A stretch of 64,000 nt of DNA from Saccharum officinarum (GCA_020631735.1 CM036159.1:17399511-17463510), one strand, 5' to 3'. Positions 1-12,125 are shown, counted from the stretch's first letter. The notes: generated by a model not told the origin, from the letters alone. Numbers and translations: made by a program.

Positions 1-99
1 TCAAACTATTAAGATGTGTAAGGTTCAGTGGAATCGGTACACTGAGGATGAGGCCACCTGGGAAAGAGAAGAGGATCTGAGGAAAACCTACCCGCAACT
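1..99 (+). pseudogene. Chromodomain-end fragment of a Ty3/gypsy pol gene
   Basis: Reading from base 2, the frame ends with residues VQWNRYTEDEATWEREEDL followed by RKTYPQL. This is the usual C-terminal chromodomain tail of plant chromovirus polyproteins (tryptophan, an acidic run, then TWEREEDL). In this family the chromodomain helps direct integration to heterochromatin. The frame is interrupted at base 100 by the terminal TGTAACAG of a minus-strand LTR, so this is the 3' end of an older plus-strand element into which element B inserted. Only 33 residues are inside the window. Its own family cannot be told apart from related chromoviruses on this short piece. Confidence 0.75.
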
Positions 100-547
100 T
101 GTAACAGAACCGCCCAATTATACGAGATTAAGTAGGAAATCATCCAACGGAAGGACAATTTAACAAACTTAAGCCCGTATAACCCGGTAGTCCGTGAAAT
201 CTCGACGGATTTCAAACCATTTCACATAACAGCCAAGATCGTACTAAGTTTAGCGGTTACCATCATAAGTTACATAAATGTTCGTGGCATAAAATACATC
301 AGAGTTTAAACATATTTATTACAAACCAGGTTCGAATAAAAGTAGCGGAAGCGGTAGTTCATATCACGCACACACACAACATTTTGAAATAAAGTGCCAG
401 CTTGTGATCATCTCCAGCAAAAGCATCAGACTAGAAGTAGCGAATGACCATTGCCCATGGTCCTAAGCTTCACCCATTGTAGGATAGAGGCAGTTGATAC
501 AGTAGCCGTAATACATCTGCCCATCTGCAACAAGTGGGAACAAAGCC

Positions 548-569
548 CTGAGTACGAGAAGGTACTCAG
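548..569 (-). other. Conserved LTR hairpin, copy B
   Basis: Perfect 8-bp inverted repeat CTGAGTAC / GTACTCAG around a 6-base loop. On the minus strand it follows a conserved GGGTAAGTCTAG block. The same stem, with different loops in two of the three, occurs at the same place in the other three long LTRs (10893, 25971, 59905). Confidence 0.8.
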
Positions 570-1531
570 CTAGACTTACCCGTCATAAACCAGAAATAAA
601 AGACACCAAGAAATCATGATAGGCTTTCTGGTGGGATAGCTAACTCATTTGCAAGAAAAGCATTTTTAACTTAACAATTCCTTTCCAAAAGCATGCAGTA
701 ATTAATTCTTTATTAACCTGTCAACTATGTTTGCACTAGGGCTAGAGTAACATGTAATTAAGCAAGTAAAGATTACCATTGATCATTAACAATAGTTATC
801 ATGTCATCTTCCACATAACTCTCCAAGTGATTCATCAAGATTACTATGATGAAGTAGCTCAAGTCAAGTGTTCACTATCCAGTGAACGATGGCGATTCGA
901 ATCGATTATTAACCAGCTGGTAAGTTATTCCTCACACAAATCTCACTCACCTGCTAAAGTGAGGTGTTGGTCACCGAGTCAACCATTCAGGTAAAGTCGC
1001 GAGCTTGCCAAGAACCACTTGTACCCAGGGGCCGCCCGACTCCTCTTTGGCCTTATCATCGCGCCCCCGTATCCTGCCACTACTGCTCTGGTACAGTGCG
1101 TTGCGGGCAATTCACTCGGCCCGAATAATCTCCCAGTTTCGCGATCAGAAGGTACTTTATCTGGCCAGCTAAATGTGAGGCATGCGTTCAACATGACCCG
1201 AGGGACAACAACGGACGGTCCTTAATCGACACAGACGGAACACACTACAGTCCGAAACCCTGCAAGTTTCCGCCCGGTCTCAAATTCATTTCACACTTAG
1301 TTATACCATGACTTCATAGTCATCCAAGCAGATCCAGGTAACCACCTATAGCTCGCAGGTGATAGGAAATCACCCGACTTCTACCGGTCTAAGCCAGCTA
1401 AGCATTGACTCGACTGCGGATACCAGGGTAACAAGGATATAGTATAACAAAGGTAAGCAAGGTATAATGCAGCAACGTTTGCAAACAACTCCTAAACGTA
1501 ATGCATCAAATTAAGTAAAGTTAATAATAAA

Positions 1532-1810
1532 TTATTTGCAAATCGGGAGAGAAATGCTCCAGGGCTTGCCTCTCTCAAAAGAGCTCGGACGGTGGTCGGG
1601 GCACTCGGGGAGCTCTTCACCGACCTCCTCTTCGGCTTCTGTCACCTCCTGCTGCTGCACCTCGAGCTGCTCCTCTGGCTCCTCGGGTAAGACGACTGGG
1701 TTCTCGGTTTGCGATCCTTTATGATGCAATGCGCGTAAGTGATTATGCAAGCGTGCATCGAAGGAGATGAATGCAATGAATATGTTGAAATGCAAGGTAG
1801 TCAACATCAT
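1532..1810 (-). CDS. LTR-embedded conserved reading frame, copy B
   Basis: Open frame inside the LTR, ending in an acidic glutamate-rich stretch and the peptide EELPECPDHRPSSFERGKPW. The LTR at 6510 encodes EDLPECPDHRPSTFLKGKPR at the matching position, and most codon differences across the first 12 residues are synonymous, which suggests that the peptide was selected as protein at some time. I do not recognise a domain. The real start is unknown; an AG acceptor-like site just before the conserved part in copies 1 and 2 suggests it could be an internal exon. Function unknown. Confidence 0.4.
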   Translation of the reverse strand: MMLTTLHFNIFIAFISFDARLHNHLRALHHKGSQTENPVVLPEEPEEQLEVQQQEVTEAEEEVGEELPECPDHRPSSFERGKPWSISLPICK

Positions 1811-4059
1811 CCAAGAAACTATACACTACAAGCACATGTCATCTACTGCATTCTCTTCTACTACTAACATGTCAAGTTAACATATCTTATGAAATGCTTC
1901 AAAGATACACCAAAGCTTTACTAATTTCTTAATCACACTTAAAGCAACAATTGCTTAAACCCTAAATAATAATAGGTTTGAATAGCAACATATATTTCTG
2001 ATGCTCCTAAAAATCTAAGAAAATTACAATAGCATAATACTACCCTAAACAGACTACCATAAAAATTTCATGACATTTGGATAAGTCAACTATCTTGTAC
2101 AAAAATGACAAGCTATAGCATACAAATGAGCATGAAATTACTTTGTACTATGAAAAGTGTCAAACAACATAATTAATATTTTTCCTAGGTTCTTCATGGA
2201 ATATAATGACTGTACAAAAATTATCACTTGCATGTTTTATACAAAATTTGCTCTCTAGCAAAATAACAAAAATCAGCCATTAAAGGTACTTGAACTACTT
2301 CTCCAAAGTTTTCCACAGCACATGCATGAAACATATTTTTCCTAAGAAGTACATGATATAAGAAGATTAACAAACTTGAAATCATATTTTTCTGAAGCCT
2401 ATAGATTTTTCTACACATTTTTCAATTTATCAGCAATATACATGATTAAATAAAATCCTATAGAAAAGTATTTCAAAAATGACATGCAATATTTTTATAT
2501 TGTAGATCTGGTTGTAAGGAGCTCATAGAAATTTATTTCACAATTTTTTGGAGCTAATATGAGTAAGTTATAGATTTTAGAAGACTTTTTAGCATTTTCT
2601 GTAATTCATTTCCAAAATCATTTAAAAACAAACGGACGGAAATTACTACTTGCACCCGGCACCGTGCACGCACGCACGCGAAAGGAGACCGACAGGCGGG
2701 CCCGTGGGATAGACGGACCCCACAAGTCAGACACCCGGGAGGAAGAGAGGCGCTGGCCCGGTGGATCTCGCCGCCGGTGAGCTCGCCGGCGGTGAGGTCA
2801 CCAGCACCTGCTTCCTCTCGGAAAGGCGAACCCGACGCACTAGCTTAGGGCACCGGAGGTGTTCCCGGGTGAGCAAGGCGGCGAGCATGGCAGGACGGTG
2901 GTGCGGCTCGCCACCGATACGTCGGTCTCGGCCATGGCATGGCTGGATTTGGAGCGCACAAGATCCGCGGGGTCAAGGAGAATGCGACGGTACAAGGAAT
3001 TTGAGGAAGAAGAGGAAGGAATGGCTCCATCCACGGGAGCACGAGCTCGGCGGCCATGGCGCCGCCGTGCCAAGGCGAGCTCGTTCTGACCTTACCTTGG
3101 GGAAAAAGGAGACGAACTCGTGCGCACGGGACGGAGGAGGTCCAGGCGGAGCTGTAGGCGGACGCTATTGGCAAATGGCGCTACGGTGGCGAAGCTAAAC
3201 GCTGGCGAACGCGGGCGACGGCGTGCGGTGGCGTGCACTCCGCCCGGCTTGCTGCTGCGGTGGAGGACGAGCGCGTGGACGCGGAGGGGAGCAGGGGACA
3301 GCGGAGATGAAGGCGGAGACAGTGCGTGACCAGGTGGAGATCAAGGCGAGCCGGAGGCTACACGCGGCGGCTTCGACGGCGCATGAACGCCACGCGGCGG
3401 GCGTGACCTGCCGCGGCGGCCAGCGAGGCACGACTGCGAGCGGGAGGAGGAGGCGGTCGAGCGGACGCGGGCCGGGCCGAGGCGGGGCGCGGGCGCGCGC
3501 GCGCGGGAGTGGCGCGGGCCGTTTCCTGTCGCGGGCCGAAACCGGGGCGGCGGCCTGCTTAGGGTAGGATTTGATTTTTTTTCAAATTTCTAATTTCAAA
3601 CAAAATTCAAATACAGTTTTTAAACCTCATTTTGAGCAAGAAAAAGACATTTTCTAGAAATGACCCAAAAATAAAAGTTGCTTAGAATTTAATTCTCTAC
3701 AACTTTGATTAAGGGGCCAACCTCAAAACTCTTATAGATTTTGATTTTTAGAATAAAAGCTAATTTAGGGAGGATTTTTGAATAATTTCAAATAACATTT
3801 TTAAAACAAATCTTTGACAAAACTTTGAGTGATTTAGTTGCTCCAAAAATTTGACCTATAATTCTAAGTGATATAAAATTTATAGTTGCACAAATTTGAT
3901 GAATGTCATTAGCACATTATCACAACATGTTATGACATACTAGTTTCCACATTTTTATTTTTATTAAAGGTACACCCTAAGCACATATGATTATGAATGA
4001 TATGAAATGCCATGCTTATGATTGCAATGCAAATGCTTGCGTAACACCGGAGTGTTACA

Positions 4060-4073
4060 GCCCTCCCCCCTTA
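4060..4073 (-). other. Polypurine tract of element B
   Basis: On the minus strand the run AAGGGGGGAGGGC lies immediately before the TGTAACAC start of the 3' LTR. This is the primer site for plus-strand DNA synthesis in LTR retrotransposons. The pol frame runs through it, as it does in element C. Confidence 0.8.
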
Positions 4074-6509
4074 TAAAAATCTCGTCCCGAGATTTGGGTT
4101 ACGAACCATTTATTATAAAAATCTTCGTATGCTTTTTGTAGGTATTCACCCGTTTCCCAAGATGCATCTCCCTCATCATGATGACTCCATTGTATCTTAT
4201 ATGTTTTCACCACATTGTTTCGAGTAGCCCTTTCTTTGGAATCCAAAACTCGAACTGGCTGCTCACGATACACCAGATCTGACTTAAGTTTTATGCCTCG
4301 AGGTTCAATTATTTCCTCTGGGACGCGCAAACATTTCTTGAGATGTGATACGTGAAAAACTGGGAATATAGCACCCATTGATTATGGTAATTCCAATTTG
4401 TAAGCCACTGGACCCTTCCTTTCCAAGATTTTGTAGGGTCCTACAAATCTGGCGGCAAGCTTTCTGCGTATTCCAAACTGTTTCTTCTTCATTGGCGTGA
4501 CTTTCAGATAAACATAGTCACCAACTTCGAACACAAGTGGTCTCCTTCTCTTATCCGCATAACTTTTCTGACGTGACTGAGCTGCTCTCATATTTTGCTG
4601 AATGATATGAACTTTCTTTTCGGCTTCTTCCACAAAATCAATACCATAATACCTTCTTTCCCCTGGCTCAATCTAGTTTAACGGTGTTCTACACTTTCGG
4701 CCATATAGAGCCTCAAAAGGTGCCATCTTGATACTTTCTTGATAGCTATTATTATACGCGAATTCTGCTAAAGGTAACCACGACTCCCATGAACCTCTGG
4801 AAGACAACACACAAGCTCTTAACATATCCTCCAAAACAGCATTAACTCTTTCAGTCTGACCATCTGTTTGAGGATGATAGGCAGTGCTACGAATCAGACT
4901 AGTTCCCAAACCTTTGTGCAAATGCTTCCAAAAGTGAGCAGTGAACTGTGACCCTCTGTCAGACACGATAGTCTTCGGTATGCCATGCAATCTCACAATC
5001 TCTGCAATATACTTCTCGGCATATTGAGGTGGTCTATAAACTGTCTTAACAGGCAAAAAGTGGGCTGTCTTGGTAAGACGATCCACGATTACCCAAATCG
5101 AACCATGGCCTTTCTGAGTAGTGGGCAAACCTATGATGAAATCCATACTTATATCGTCCCACTTCCAACTAGGTACTGACAATGGTTGCAACAATCCAGC
5201 AGGTTTCATGTGAATAGCTTTCACTCGACAACATGTGTCACATCTGGCTACATTAGCTGCAATTTCCTTCTTCATCTTTGTCCACCAATAGCGAGGCCTT
5301 AGTTCTTGATACATTTTACTACTGCCAGGATGAATGAACAACTTAGAGTGATGAGCTTCATCCATAATTTTATTCTTAAGCTCTCTATCCTTTGGAACAA
5401 CAAGACGGTTGTCAAACCACAACACGTCCTGCTCATCCACTCTGAAGTGTTTTGAAGGTTCTTCTTTAATTTTCTTTTTGATGTGGAATATCCCTTTGTC
5501 TGCTTTCTGACCTTCTATTATCTTACTCTCCAGGGTGCAACTGATCTGAATACTATGTAACACGACAGGGTGCATTAGATTAAAACCATCTTCGAGTAAG
5601 GGTTGCATATTCAGACAATGTGACTTTCTACTCAAAGCATCAGCTACCATATTGGCTTTCCCAGGGTGATACTGTACATTCAAGTTGTAATCTTTAATTA
5701 GTTCTAACCATCTTCGCTGTCTCATGTTCAATTCTGGTTGGGTGAAAATGTACTTGAGACTCTTATGATCGGTGAAAATGTTGCACACATTACCAAGTAA
5801 ATAGTGTCTCCAAATCTTTAAGGCATGCACCACGGCGGCAAGCTCAAGATCGTGTGTCGGATAATTGATTTCATGTTTTCTCAACTGGCGGGAGGCATAA
5901 GCAATGACTCTTCCTTCTTGCATCAGAACACAGCCTAATCCTGTTTTTGATGCGTCACAGAACACATCAAAAGGTTTCTCGATGTCTGGCTATGCAAGAA
6001 CTGGAGCAGTGGTCAACAGTTTCCGCAAGGTGTGGAAAGCTGTCTCACACTCCTCTGTCCACACAAACTTGTGATCTTTCTGTAACAGACTTGTCATTGG
6101 CTTGGCAATCTTCGAGAAGTCTGGGATAAAGCGGCGATAGTAACCAGCTAACCCTAGGAAACTCCTGACTTCTGACACTGTGGTTGGAGTTTTCCAATCC
6201 ATAACCTCTTGCACTTTGCTGGGATCTACCGAAACTCCATTCTCAGATAGAATATGACCAAGGAAAGGAACTTTCTTCAACCAAAATTCACATTTGCTGA
6301 ACTTAGCATACAACTTATAATCTCTCAGTCTGGTCAAGACAATTCTCACATGCTCTTCATGATCTTTCTCATTCTCAGAGTATACTAGAATGTCATCAAT
6401 GAAGACAACTACAAACTTATCCAACTCTGGTATGAAAACCGTATTCATCAGATACATAAAGTATGCAGGAGCATTTGTTAAGCCAAAAGACATAACAAGA
6501 TACTCGTAC
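4060..6509 (-). pseudogene. Element B pol: RT, RNase H, integrase, chromodomain (three stops)
   Basis: One continuous minus-strand frame interrupted by only three nonsense codons. Order: RT palm with FIDDILVYS (about 6380-6420) and the connection [11 protein letters not shown]; RNase H with [10 protein letters not shown]; integrase zinc finger with [10 protein letters not shown] and [11 protein letters not shown] core with [21 protein letters not shown] and the [11 protein letters not shown] block; a GPY/F-type region; a C-terminal chromodomain with KIQWSHHDEGDASWE. The product would have copied and integrated the element from cytoplasmic particles. Stops lie at 5987-5989 (a CAG-type codon now TAG), 4670-4672 (a TGG-type codon now TAG) and 4379-4381. 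The RT N-terminus is missing because element D sits at 6510. The gene is not functional as it stands, but decay is mild. Confidence 0.9.
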
Positions 6510-9500
6510 TGTAACACCTCAAGTGTTTAGCTCCATAATTGCATTGCATTTGCATGGCATAGCATAAGCATGCATCATTCATGTTGTTATTTTATGTGAT
6601 GCAACACATGTGATTATTTTAGGGTTTGTTTGATTTATTTCATGAAGTATTTGATAGTGAGTGTAACAAAAAGGTAAGGTAGCCAATCATGACCTACAAC
6701 ACCTTAGTTATATTTAGGGTAACATTTGGAACAAGGTTCATGTTGACCAAAATTACTAAATTGCCCTCCAAGAGAAGTTTGACCACCAATTGACCCTAGA
6801 AGGCCCTAGTTTGACCAATTAAAAAGTCTAATTTAGAGGCCTTGCATGGAAGAGCACCCTTAAGTAAAGTTGTAGAGAATTTCATGAGGAACAAAAGTTG
6901 TAATATGGCCATCTCATGAAAATGACCAGAGCATGCTCAAAAATGGCCCACAAGTCAGCTTGAGTGGGGATCAACACTTAGAAAAATTCTAAGTCTGGAA
7001 ATTGGACTTTTTAGTTTCACTGTACCTCACTTTAGCAACTTGTAACTCACAAACTAGGCCAAACCAGTCCTAGAGCCAATTGACAAAGTTGTTGTCCACA
7101 CATAGCTCTACAACATTGTCAATATCACCATCACCTGGTTCTCAATAGTTTAGGAGATATAGTGTCAAGAAGTTAGGGTTTCAGTCGGCATTGATCTCTG
7201 AAACTGCATTTCAGTTTCAAGGGGCACCACTTTGGAGATCTGTAGTTTCAAATCTAGGCCGAACCAGCCTGAACTCCAATTGACAAACTTGTAGTCCTCA
7301 TGTAGCTCTACAATTTTGGTATTATCATCTTCTTCTAATTCGAACTGGTTTGGGAGAAAATCGGTGTTGAACTTGTCCTGTCAGTCGATACCTTTGAGCT
7401 CTGAAACAAAACGTTCAGACACCGACGGCCGCGGCTGACCGCGTCGTGGCGCTCGGGCAGAGCCCGGTGGCCGCGTGGCGCGCGTGTTCTGCCGACGCCC
7501 CACGTCGCCTGTGAGCTCAGCGTGAAGACCAGGACGACCCGCTTCCCCCTCCATTTCCATCGCCCTCCTTCCCTCTCTCATCTCCAGAGCGGAGAAAACC
7601 GAGCCGCCATTGCCGTTCTTCTCCGGTGAGCTCAAGCGCGAGCTACACCGCATCACCGGCCGTCAAACCTCGCCAATCCCTCCGCCTCACCACCCTCCAT
7701 CTCCCTGACCCACCGAAGCCAGCGATTTGACTCAAGGTGAGCCGCATTGCTTTCTTCCCCATCTCCAAGAGGTCGCCGGAGCCCGCCATGGGACATCACC
7801 GTGGTCGGGGTGCTTCGGGTCTCTCTCCATCCTCCCTTCCTAGCAAAATGGATCCGCCTAGCTTCGGTGAAGCTCGTACCGAGCCTAGACCGCACCGTGC
7901 ATCCTCACCGGCGGCGGTGCGCCGCCACCGGACATCACCGGCCGCCGCTCGCGGTGACAAGCCCCTTCCACCCCATCCCCATCCATTCCACGAGCACCAA
8001 TCGACGCACCGGGTGACGGAGAACACGAGGCGGTGTCCGATTGGCCGAGCGAGCTCTTCTCCGGCGAGCTCGAGCTCGTCGGAGCTCGCGGGTCTCCGCC
8101 TCCCCTGTCTCCGGTCGCTGACCGCGGGGGCCCGCCCGTCAGTGTCGCGCGCGGGCGGGAGCGCTGAGCGGGCCGCGCGAGCGAGTGTGTGGGCCGATTT
8201 TCTCCGGGCCGGCCCAGTTCATCCGAAATGAAATTCATTTTTATTATTTTGTCACTGATTTTTGTACAAGTTGGAAAAATATAGATCTAGGGTTTTAATG
8301 ATCCAAAAATCATGAGATAAATTTTATTAGGGTCCACATGATGTGTAGTATTTTAGAAAAATATGAGTTTGCTATGTGATGTGTAGTTTCTGGGATATTT
8401 AAATAGGTCTTTGAAATGTGTTTTAAATCACATGCAAACTTGTTTAAATTATATCTTGAGTTTCAGTGTTTCAAAAATTATGAAATTTGGTGGGTAGACT
8501 AATTTATACTTGCTCTAACTCTGGTAAAAATTTGGGCAGTAGTGCTTAAGTACTATTTGAGTTATAAGGCTATCTTATTATTCTAGGAAATACTTAAATG
8601 AGTTTTTGTAATTTTTCTACATGTGCAATGTTCCTATAAATTTTTAGAGAATGTCTTGGTACCCTAGAGTGTCTAAGAAAATTAAGAAATCTGTTGTTTG
8701 ACACTTTTTACTGTGCTTTGTTATTTATACAAAAATCAGCCTTTTTGGCTTTGGATTTTTGTGTAGGAAGTTCCTGTGAATAAATTGAGTTCAAAATTTT
8801 ACAGTAGTCTCTTTGTGGGTCAGAGAGTCTCCTGTAATTTTTGTAGAATTTTAGGAGCAGTTTACACATATGTTTGAAATTCCACTTAATTACTTAAGTA
8901 AATTGAGAAATGGGTTTAAATAAATGTTCTAGGTGGGCACACCTTACTTTCTGGTGTCTTTGTGATATTTGTGAACTTGTAGTAGCATTAGTTTGGTTTT
9001 AGAGAATGTTTGCCACATCAATAAATATTTAACCTTTGTAATTTTAGGTTTTCTGGACAGCTAAGTAGTAATTCTAAATTTGGCTTTGATAAAATTGGTT
9101 GCTGGACAACTTGTAAATACCAAAGTTGGAGTAAACTTGATGAACTAGCTTGTGTTAAAATTTGGAAGCATTTGGCTTAGTAGTTTGAGAGTTACTGTTG
9201 TTTAAAGTGGCAGTTCAAAATCTGCTACTCTCTGTTTTGGAGAGGACAGATTCTGGAACTTGTGAAGTTTGACATGGAAAACTTAGGAGTTTGGAGTTGA
9301 GGTCTGAAAATGAATTGTAGTGCATTTCTTAGGCTTTCCAGATTGCCTTAGATCATATCTTTTGGAATTGTAAATCTCCAGTTGTGATAAAAACAAGTAG
9401 CTGCTGTCCAGAATGCTTACTGTGGTGTTTTGCTGATTGATATGGTGTGATATCCTAAGACATGCTACTTTTGTAATTGTTAGGTGTTAGGGCCTTAACT

Positions 9501-9685
9501 GAGGATGAGCAGCTTTATCTTAGGTTAAGTAGATTAGGTGAGTACTTCTCTACCGGAGAGGAAATTTGCACCTACTCTTTTGAAGTGATTTGATTAGAGC
9601 GTTAAATTGTTGTAATACATTTCATTCCGAGCATATTGCATCTTTCATTATGCATTCATGGGATTTATTATGCACTCATGCAATA

Positions 9686-9919
9686 GGTGTACCGGAGGGG
9701 GTGACACTCCTCGAATTCGAACAAGCAATACCGGAGGAGGTGCTGAGTCAACCGGAGGAATTAGCAGAAGAACCCAACGTCGGGGAAGCTCCGTCAGAAG
9801 ATCTACCCGAGTGCCCTGACCACCGGCCTTCAACTTTTCTGAAAGGCAAGCCCCGGTGCATGCTGAACCTACTGATTTATAAATTAATCTTGAGTACTTT
9901 TAATTGTTTACTGCATTAA
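9686..9919 (+). CDS. LTR-embedded conserved reading frame, copy D
   Basis: Frame opening after an AG at 9685-9686 (TGCAATAG then GTGTACCGG). It encodes an acidic, proline-rich peptide ending in EDLPECPDHRPSTFLKGKPR. It matches the minus-strand frame at 1532-1810. In the shared core the serine codon is TCA here and AGC in copy B, and the Leu, Pro and Arg codons differ only at third positions. No known domain. It could be a 5' exon of a spliced retrotransposon transcript or a decayed extra ORF; the start is undetermined. Confidence 0.4.
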   Translation, partial: GVPEGVTLLEFEQAIPEEVLSQPEELAEEPNVGEAPSEDLPECPDHRPSTFLKGKPRCMLNLLIYKLILSTFNCLLH

Positions 9920-10892
9920 GTTGTAGGAGTTATATGAAAACACTTGTTGCATTATACCTGTCCTTGTCCAGATATCGTACTTAATCCTATTTTAGGTTTA
10001 GGCACGTGTCAATGCTTAGCCCTGCTTAGTACGGTAGAAGTCGGGTGATTTCCGGTCATCCGCGAGATGTAGGAAGGAGTCACGAGTGGCTCTATGGCTA
10101 TCGTGAATGGAACCATGCTTAAAAATGAAATTGAGACCGGGCGGGAGTTCGATAGTACAGCCGCAAGACACTTCACGTCTTGGGTGTGGAGCTATGCCCG
10201 TCTGAGTCGTTTAAGGACCGATTCGCTGTACGTCCTTGAGTCATGTTGAACGCAGTCTAACACTTAGTTGGCCGGATAACTCGTTCCGACCGCGAAGCCG
10301 AGTAATGTGGTTCAGGCCGGGAATCGAATGGTAGGTTGCTTCTTGGAGGAGAGAAAGGATGTGCTTGGGGACATTGGCGTGAGACCAAGGGGGGTTAGAG
10401 TCCCTATCACCTGGCAGAGTGTCGCCCTTGGGGTCGCGACATTATTCGGACCCGCGATTCCTGAATCATATGAAACGGTGGCCTGTGCGACCCTGGCAGG
10501 GGTCTGCACGGTGAGTGTTAGAAATACCCCTCCAGCTGGATAGGAATTCGATTCGAATCGCCGTCGCTCCCGGTTAGTGAGCACTTGACTTGAGCAGCGG
10601 CAACGTAGATCTCATTAAATGAACAGATGGTTAAGTAAATGATATGATGTTGCCGCAATGATATACCTGCTATGGATATAATAATAATGTTGTTTGATTA
10701 TACTCAAGTGAATGTTTAGTACAGGTGCTAAGATAGATGACAGGTAAATGCTAAAAATAACTGCTAGTACAGGTTATAAGAGTTTCAACTACTTATGCCT
10801 TTATGCAAAATGTGGTGTCAGCTAGCCTCTTGTGTAAGCCTTGCATAATCCTTGGTGTCACTTTATTTCTGGTTTTTGACGGGTAAGTCTAG

Positions 10893-10914
10893 CTGAGTAC
10901 ATTCCAGTACTCAG
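10893..10914 (+). other. Conserved LTR hairpin, copy D
   Basis: CTGAGTAC, loop ATTCCA, GTACTCAG. It is preceded by GACGGGTAAGTCTAG (a splice-donor-like string) and followed by a pyrimidine stretch and TTGCAG at 10931-10936. The donor-to-acceptor distance is about 54 bases, short for a plant intron, so an RNA or DNA structure is at least as likely as an intron. Confidence 0.8.
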
Positions 10915-11349
10915 GGTTTATTCCCTCCTGTTGCAGATGACATGCTTTATCAGGGATTCTGCAAGACGTGTCTCCACCCTGCGGGTGATGATGACTAGAT
11001 CACAAGGGCGTGATCGTCTTTATGTACTTCCCTCATGCTTTTGCGAGATGTCGATCATCCAGACTGGCAGTATTTAATTAACTAGTGTGTGTGTTATGCT
11101 TCCGCTACTTTCAAACTTGGTTTGTAATATTTGCTACTCCGTGGTGTAAACTTATTTCAGAACTACTTGTGAAATGTATCGTATGATGTATGTTGAATGA
11201 TGCGATCCTGGTTGTAAGCAGTTTGGTTTGAAATCCTTCGTGATTTCGATTGACTACCGGGATTATATGGGCTCAAGTTTGGAAATTTGAGCGCTTCGGT
11301 GCTTGTTTTCGTACTTGTGCTCTTATAATTTGGTCGGTTCTGTTACAGC

Positions 11350-11361
11350 TGGTACCGGAGC
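11350..11361 (+). other. Primer-binding site of element D
   Basis: TGGTACCGGAGC lies two bases after the LTR's terminal CA. It resembles the TGGTATCAGAGC site complementary to initiator methionine tRNA that most plant Ty3/gypsy elements use, with two mismatches. It sets the boundary between the 5' LTR and the internal region. Confidence 0.8.
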
Positions 11362-12125
11362 ATAATTCAACATTAAACACATCATATGAGTATTTAAAAA
11401 CAAAAATATTTGATTATGAAAAAGGGTTAAAACACTAAAAATTATTTTTTTAGGTATGCCAGTGATCACATCCCTTAGCCCAAATAAGGACTCTTAGGTG
11501 GCTTATTATAAAGACTAACTTGGGGGCCTTGTTTGTTTTATTTCGTCGTCCATACGGCGTGATATTGTATGGATGCCATCCACTTGGGTGGTAATGTATG
11601 GATCAATTACCTCGACGCTCTGGTAAGTGTGAGTTGTGAGAGCATGATCGTCCAACCGGCGATCTAGGGGAGAGTAGTTTTGGTGACTTACATCTTTACA
11701 TGTTTAAACCATGTAACTATGTAAAAGCACTTAATTGTGGGAACCTCTATATCGGGTAGCTTTGATACTGAAGTATATACATTTGGGGATGTATATATGG
11801 AAAGTATTTAAATTACTGCTTTCTTGTGTGCTTATATTGGGAATTGTTGGGCTGCAATGAAATTTTCTGCAGGTACACTAACAGCGTAACGAGTAGACCG
11901 ATAGTTTCGCTTATATGAGAGAACGTATGTATGCCACCGCCTAGCGTTAGAACTTTAGGTTTCTACTAAGGTGAGAGGGCGTACGAAACGTGCATGCATC
12001 ATGTTTAATTATATCATACATATCATTTACTCCCTCCTTAAAAATTTCTGTACTCCCGACTAAAGTAAATTTCGTATCCCCTAAATGATCCTCACTTTAA
12101 GTCGTATCTTATCTTGTTGCTACAG
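11362..12125 (+). other. Leader of element D, no gene seen
   Basis: Between the primer-binding site and the extra ORF, 764 bases hold no long open frame. The leader ends in TTGTTGCTACAG directly before the ATG of the extra ORF, which reads as a 3' splice acceptor. A spliced leader is an inference. Confidence 0.5.

Larger units (their letters stand above)
100..4059 (-). repeat. 3' LTR of element B
   Basis: The LTR starts (minus strand) at 4059 with TGTAACACTCC, directly after the polypurine tract, and ends at base 100 with CTGTTACA, giving TG...CA ends. At 3960 bp it is very long. It shares with the LTRs at 6510, 21538 and 59456 the terminal blocks, a GC-rich central block (here about 2640-3560), a conserved hairpin (548-569) and a short conserved reading frame (1532-1810). 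The AT-rich stretches 1800-2640 and 3560-4050 hold no gene that I can see. Confidence 0.85.
100..6509 (-). mobile_element. Element B: truncated Ty3/gypsy chromovirus (3' LTR plus pol)
   Basis: On the minus strand this reads reverse transcriptase, RNase H, integrase, chromodomain, polypurine tract, then a 3960-bp 3' LTR. It stops abruptly at 6509 inside the reverse transcriptase, exactly where the plus-strand LTR of element D begins. D therefore inserted into B. The 5' part of B (gag, protease, N-terminal RT, 5' LTR) is nowhere else in the window and probably lies beyond the 3' end of D, which is lost in the 16850-16949 gap. The bases outside the LTR end (95-99, CAACT) would be B's left target duplication; the partner is not visible. 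Confidence 0.85.
6510..11347 (+). repeat. 5' LTR of element D
   Basis: A 4838-bp LTR from TGTAACACCTC to TTCTGTTACA, followed after two bases by the primer-binding site. Layout: AT-rich start with family-shared blocks near 6740-7350; a GC-rich block 7380-8230 ending in GGGCCGGCCCAGTT; AT-rich 8230-9580; a small conserved reading frame 9590-9919; conserved blocks 9960-11347 that include the hairpin at 10893. The promoter and RNA start cannot be fixed by eye. ORFs in the GC block are not conserved between copies. Confidence 0.9.

Noticed and set aside
10307..10584. Pair of similar ORFs here and at 60204-60511 that look like a conserved protein
   Set aside because: The DNA itself is nearly identical because of the swapped LTR patch, so protein similarity is no evidence of coding.
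10883..10936. A 54-base intron in the LTR
   Set aside because: Donor and acceptor strings are good, but the length is below usual plant introns; recorded only as part of the hairpin finding.
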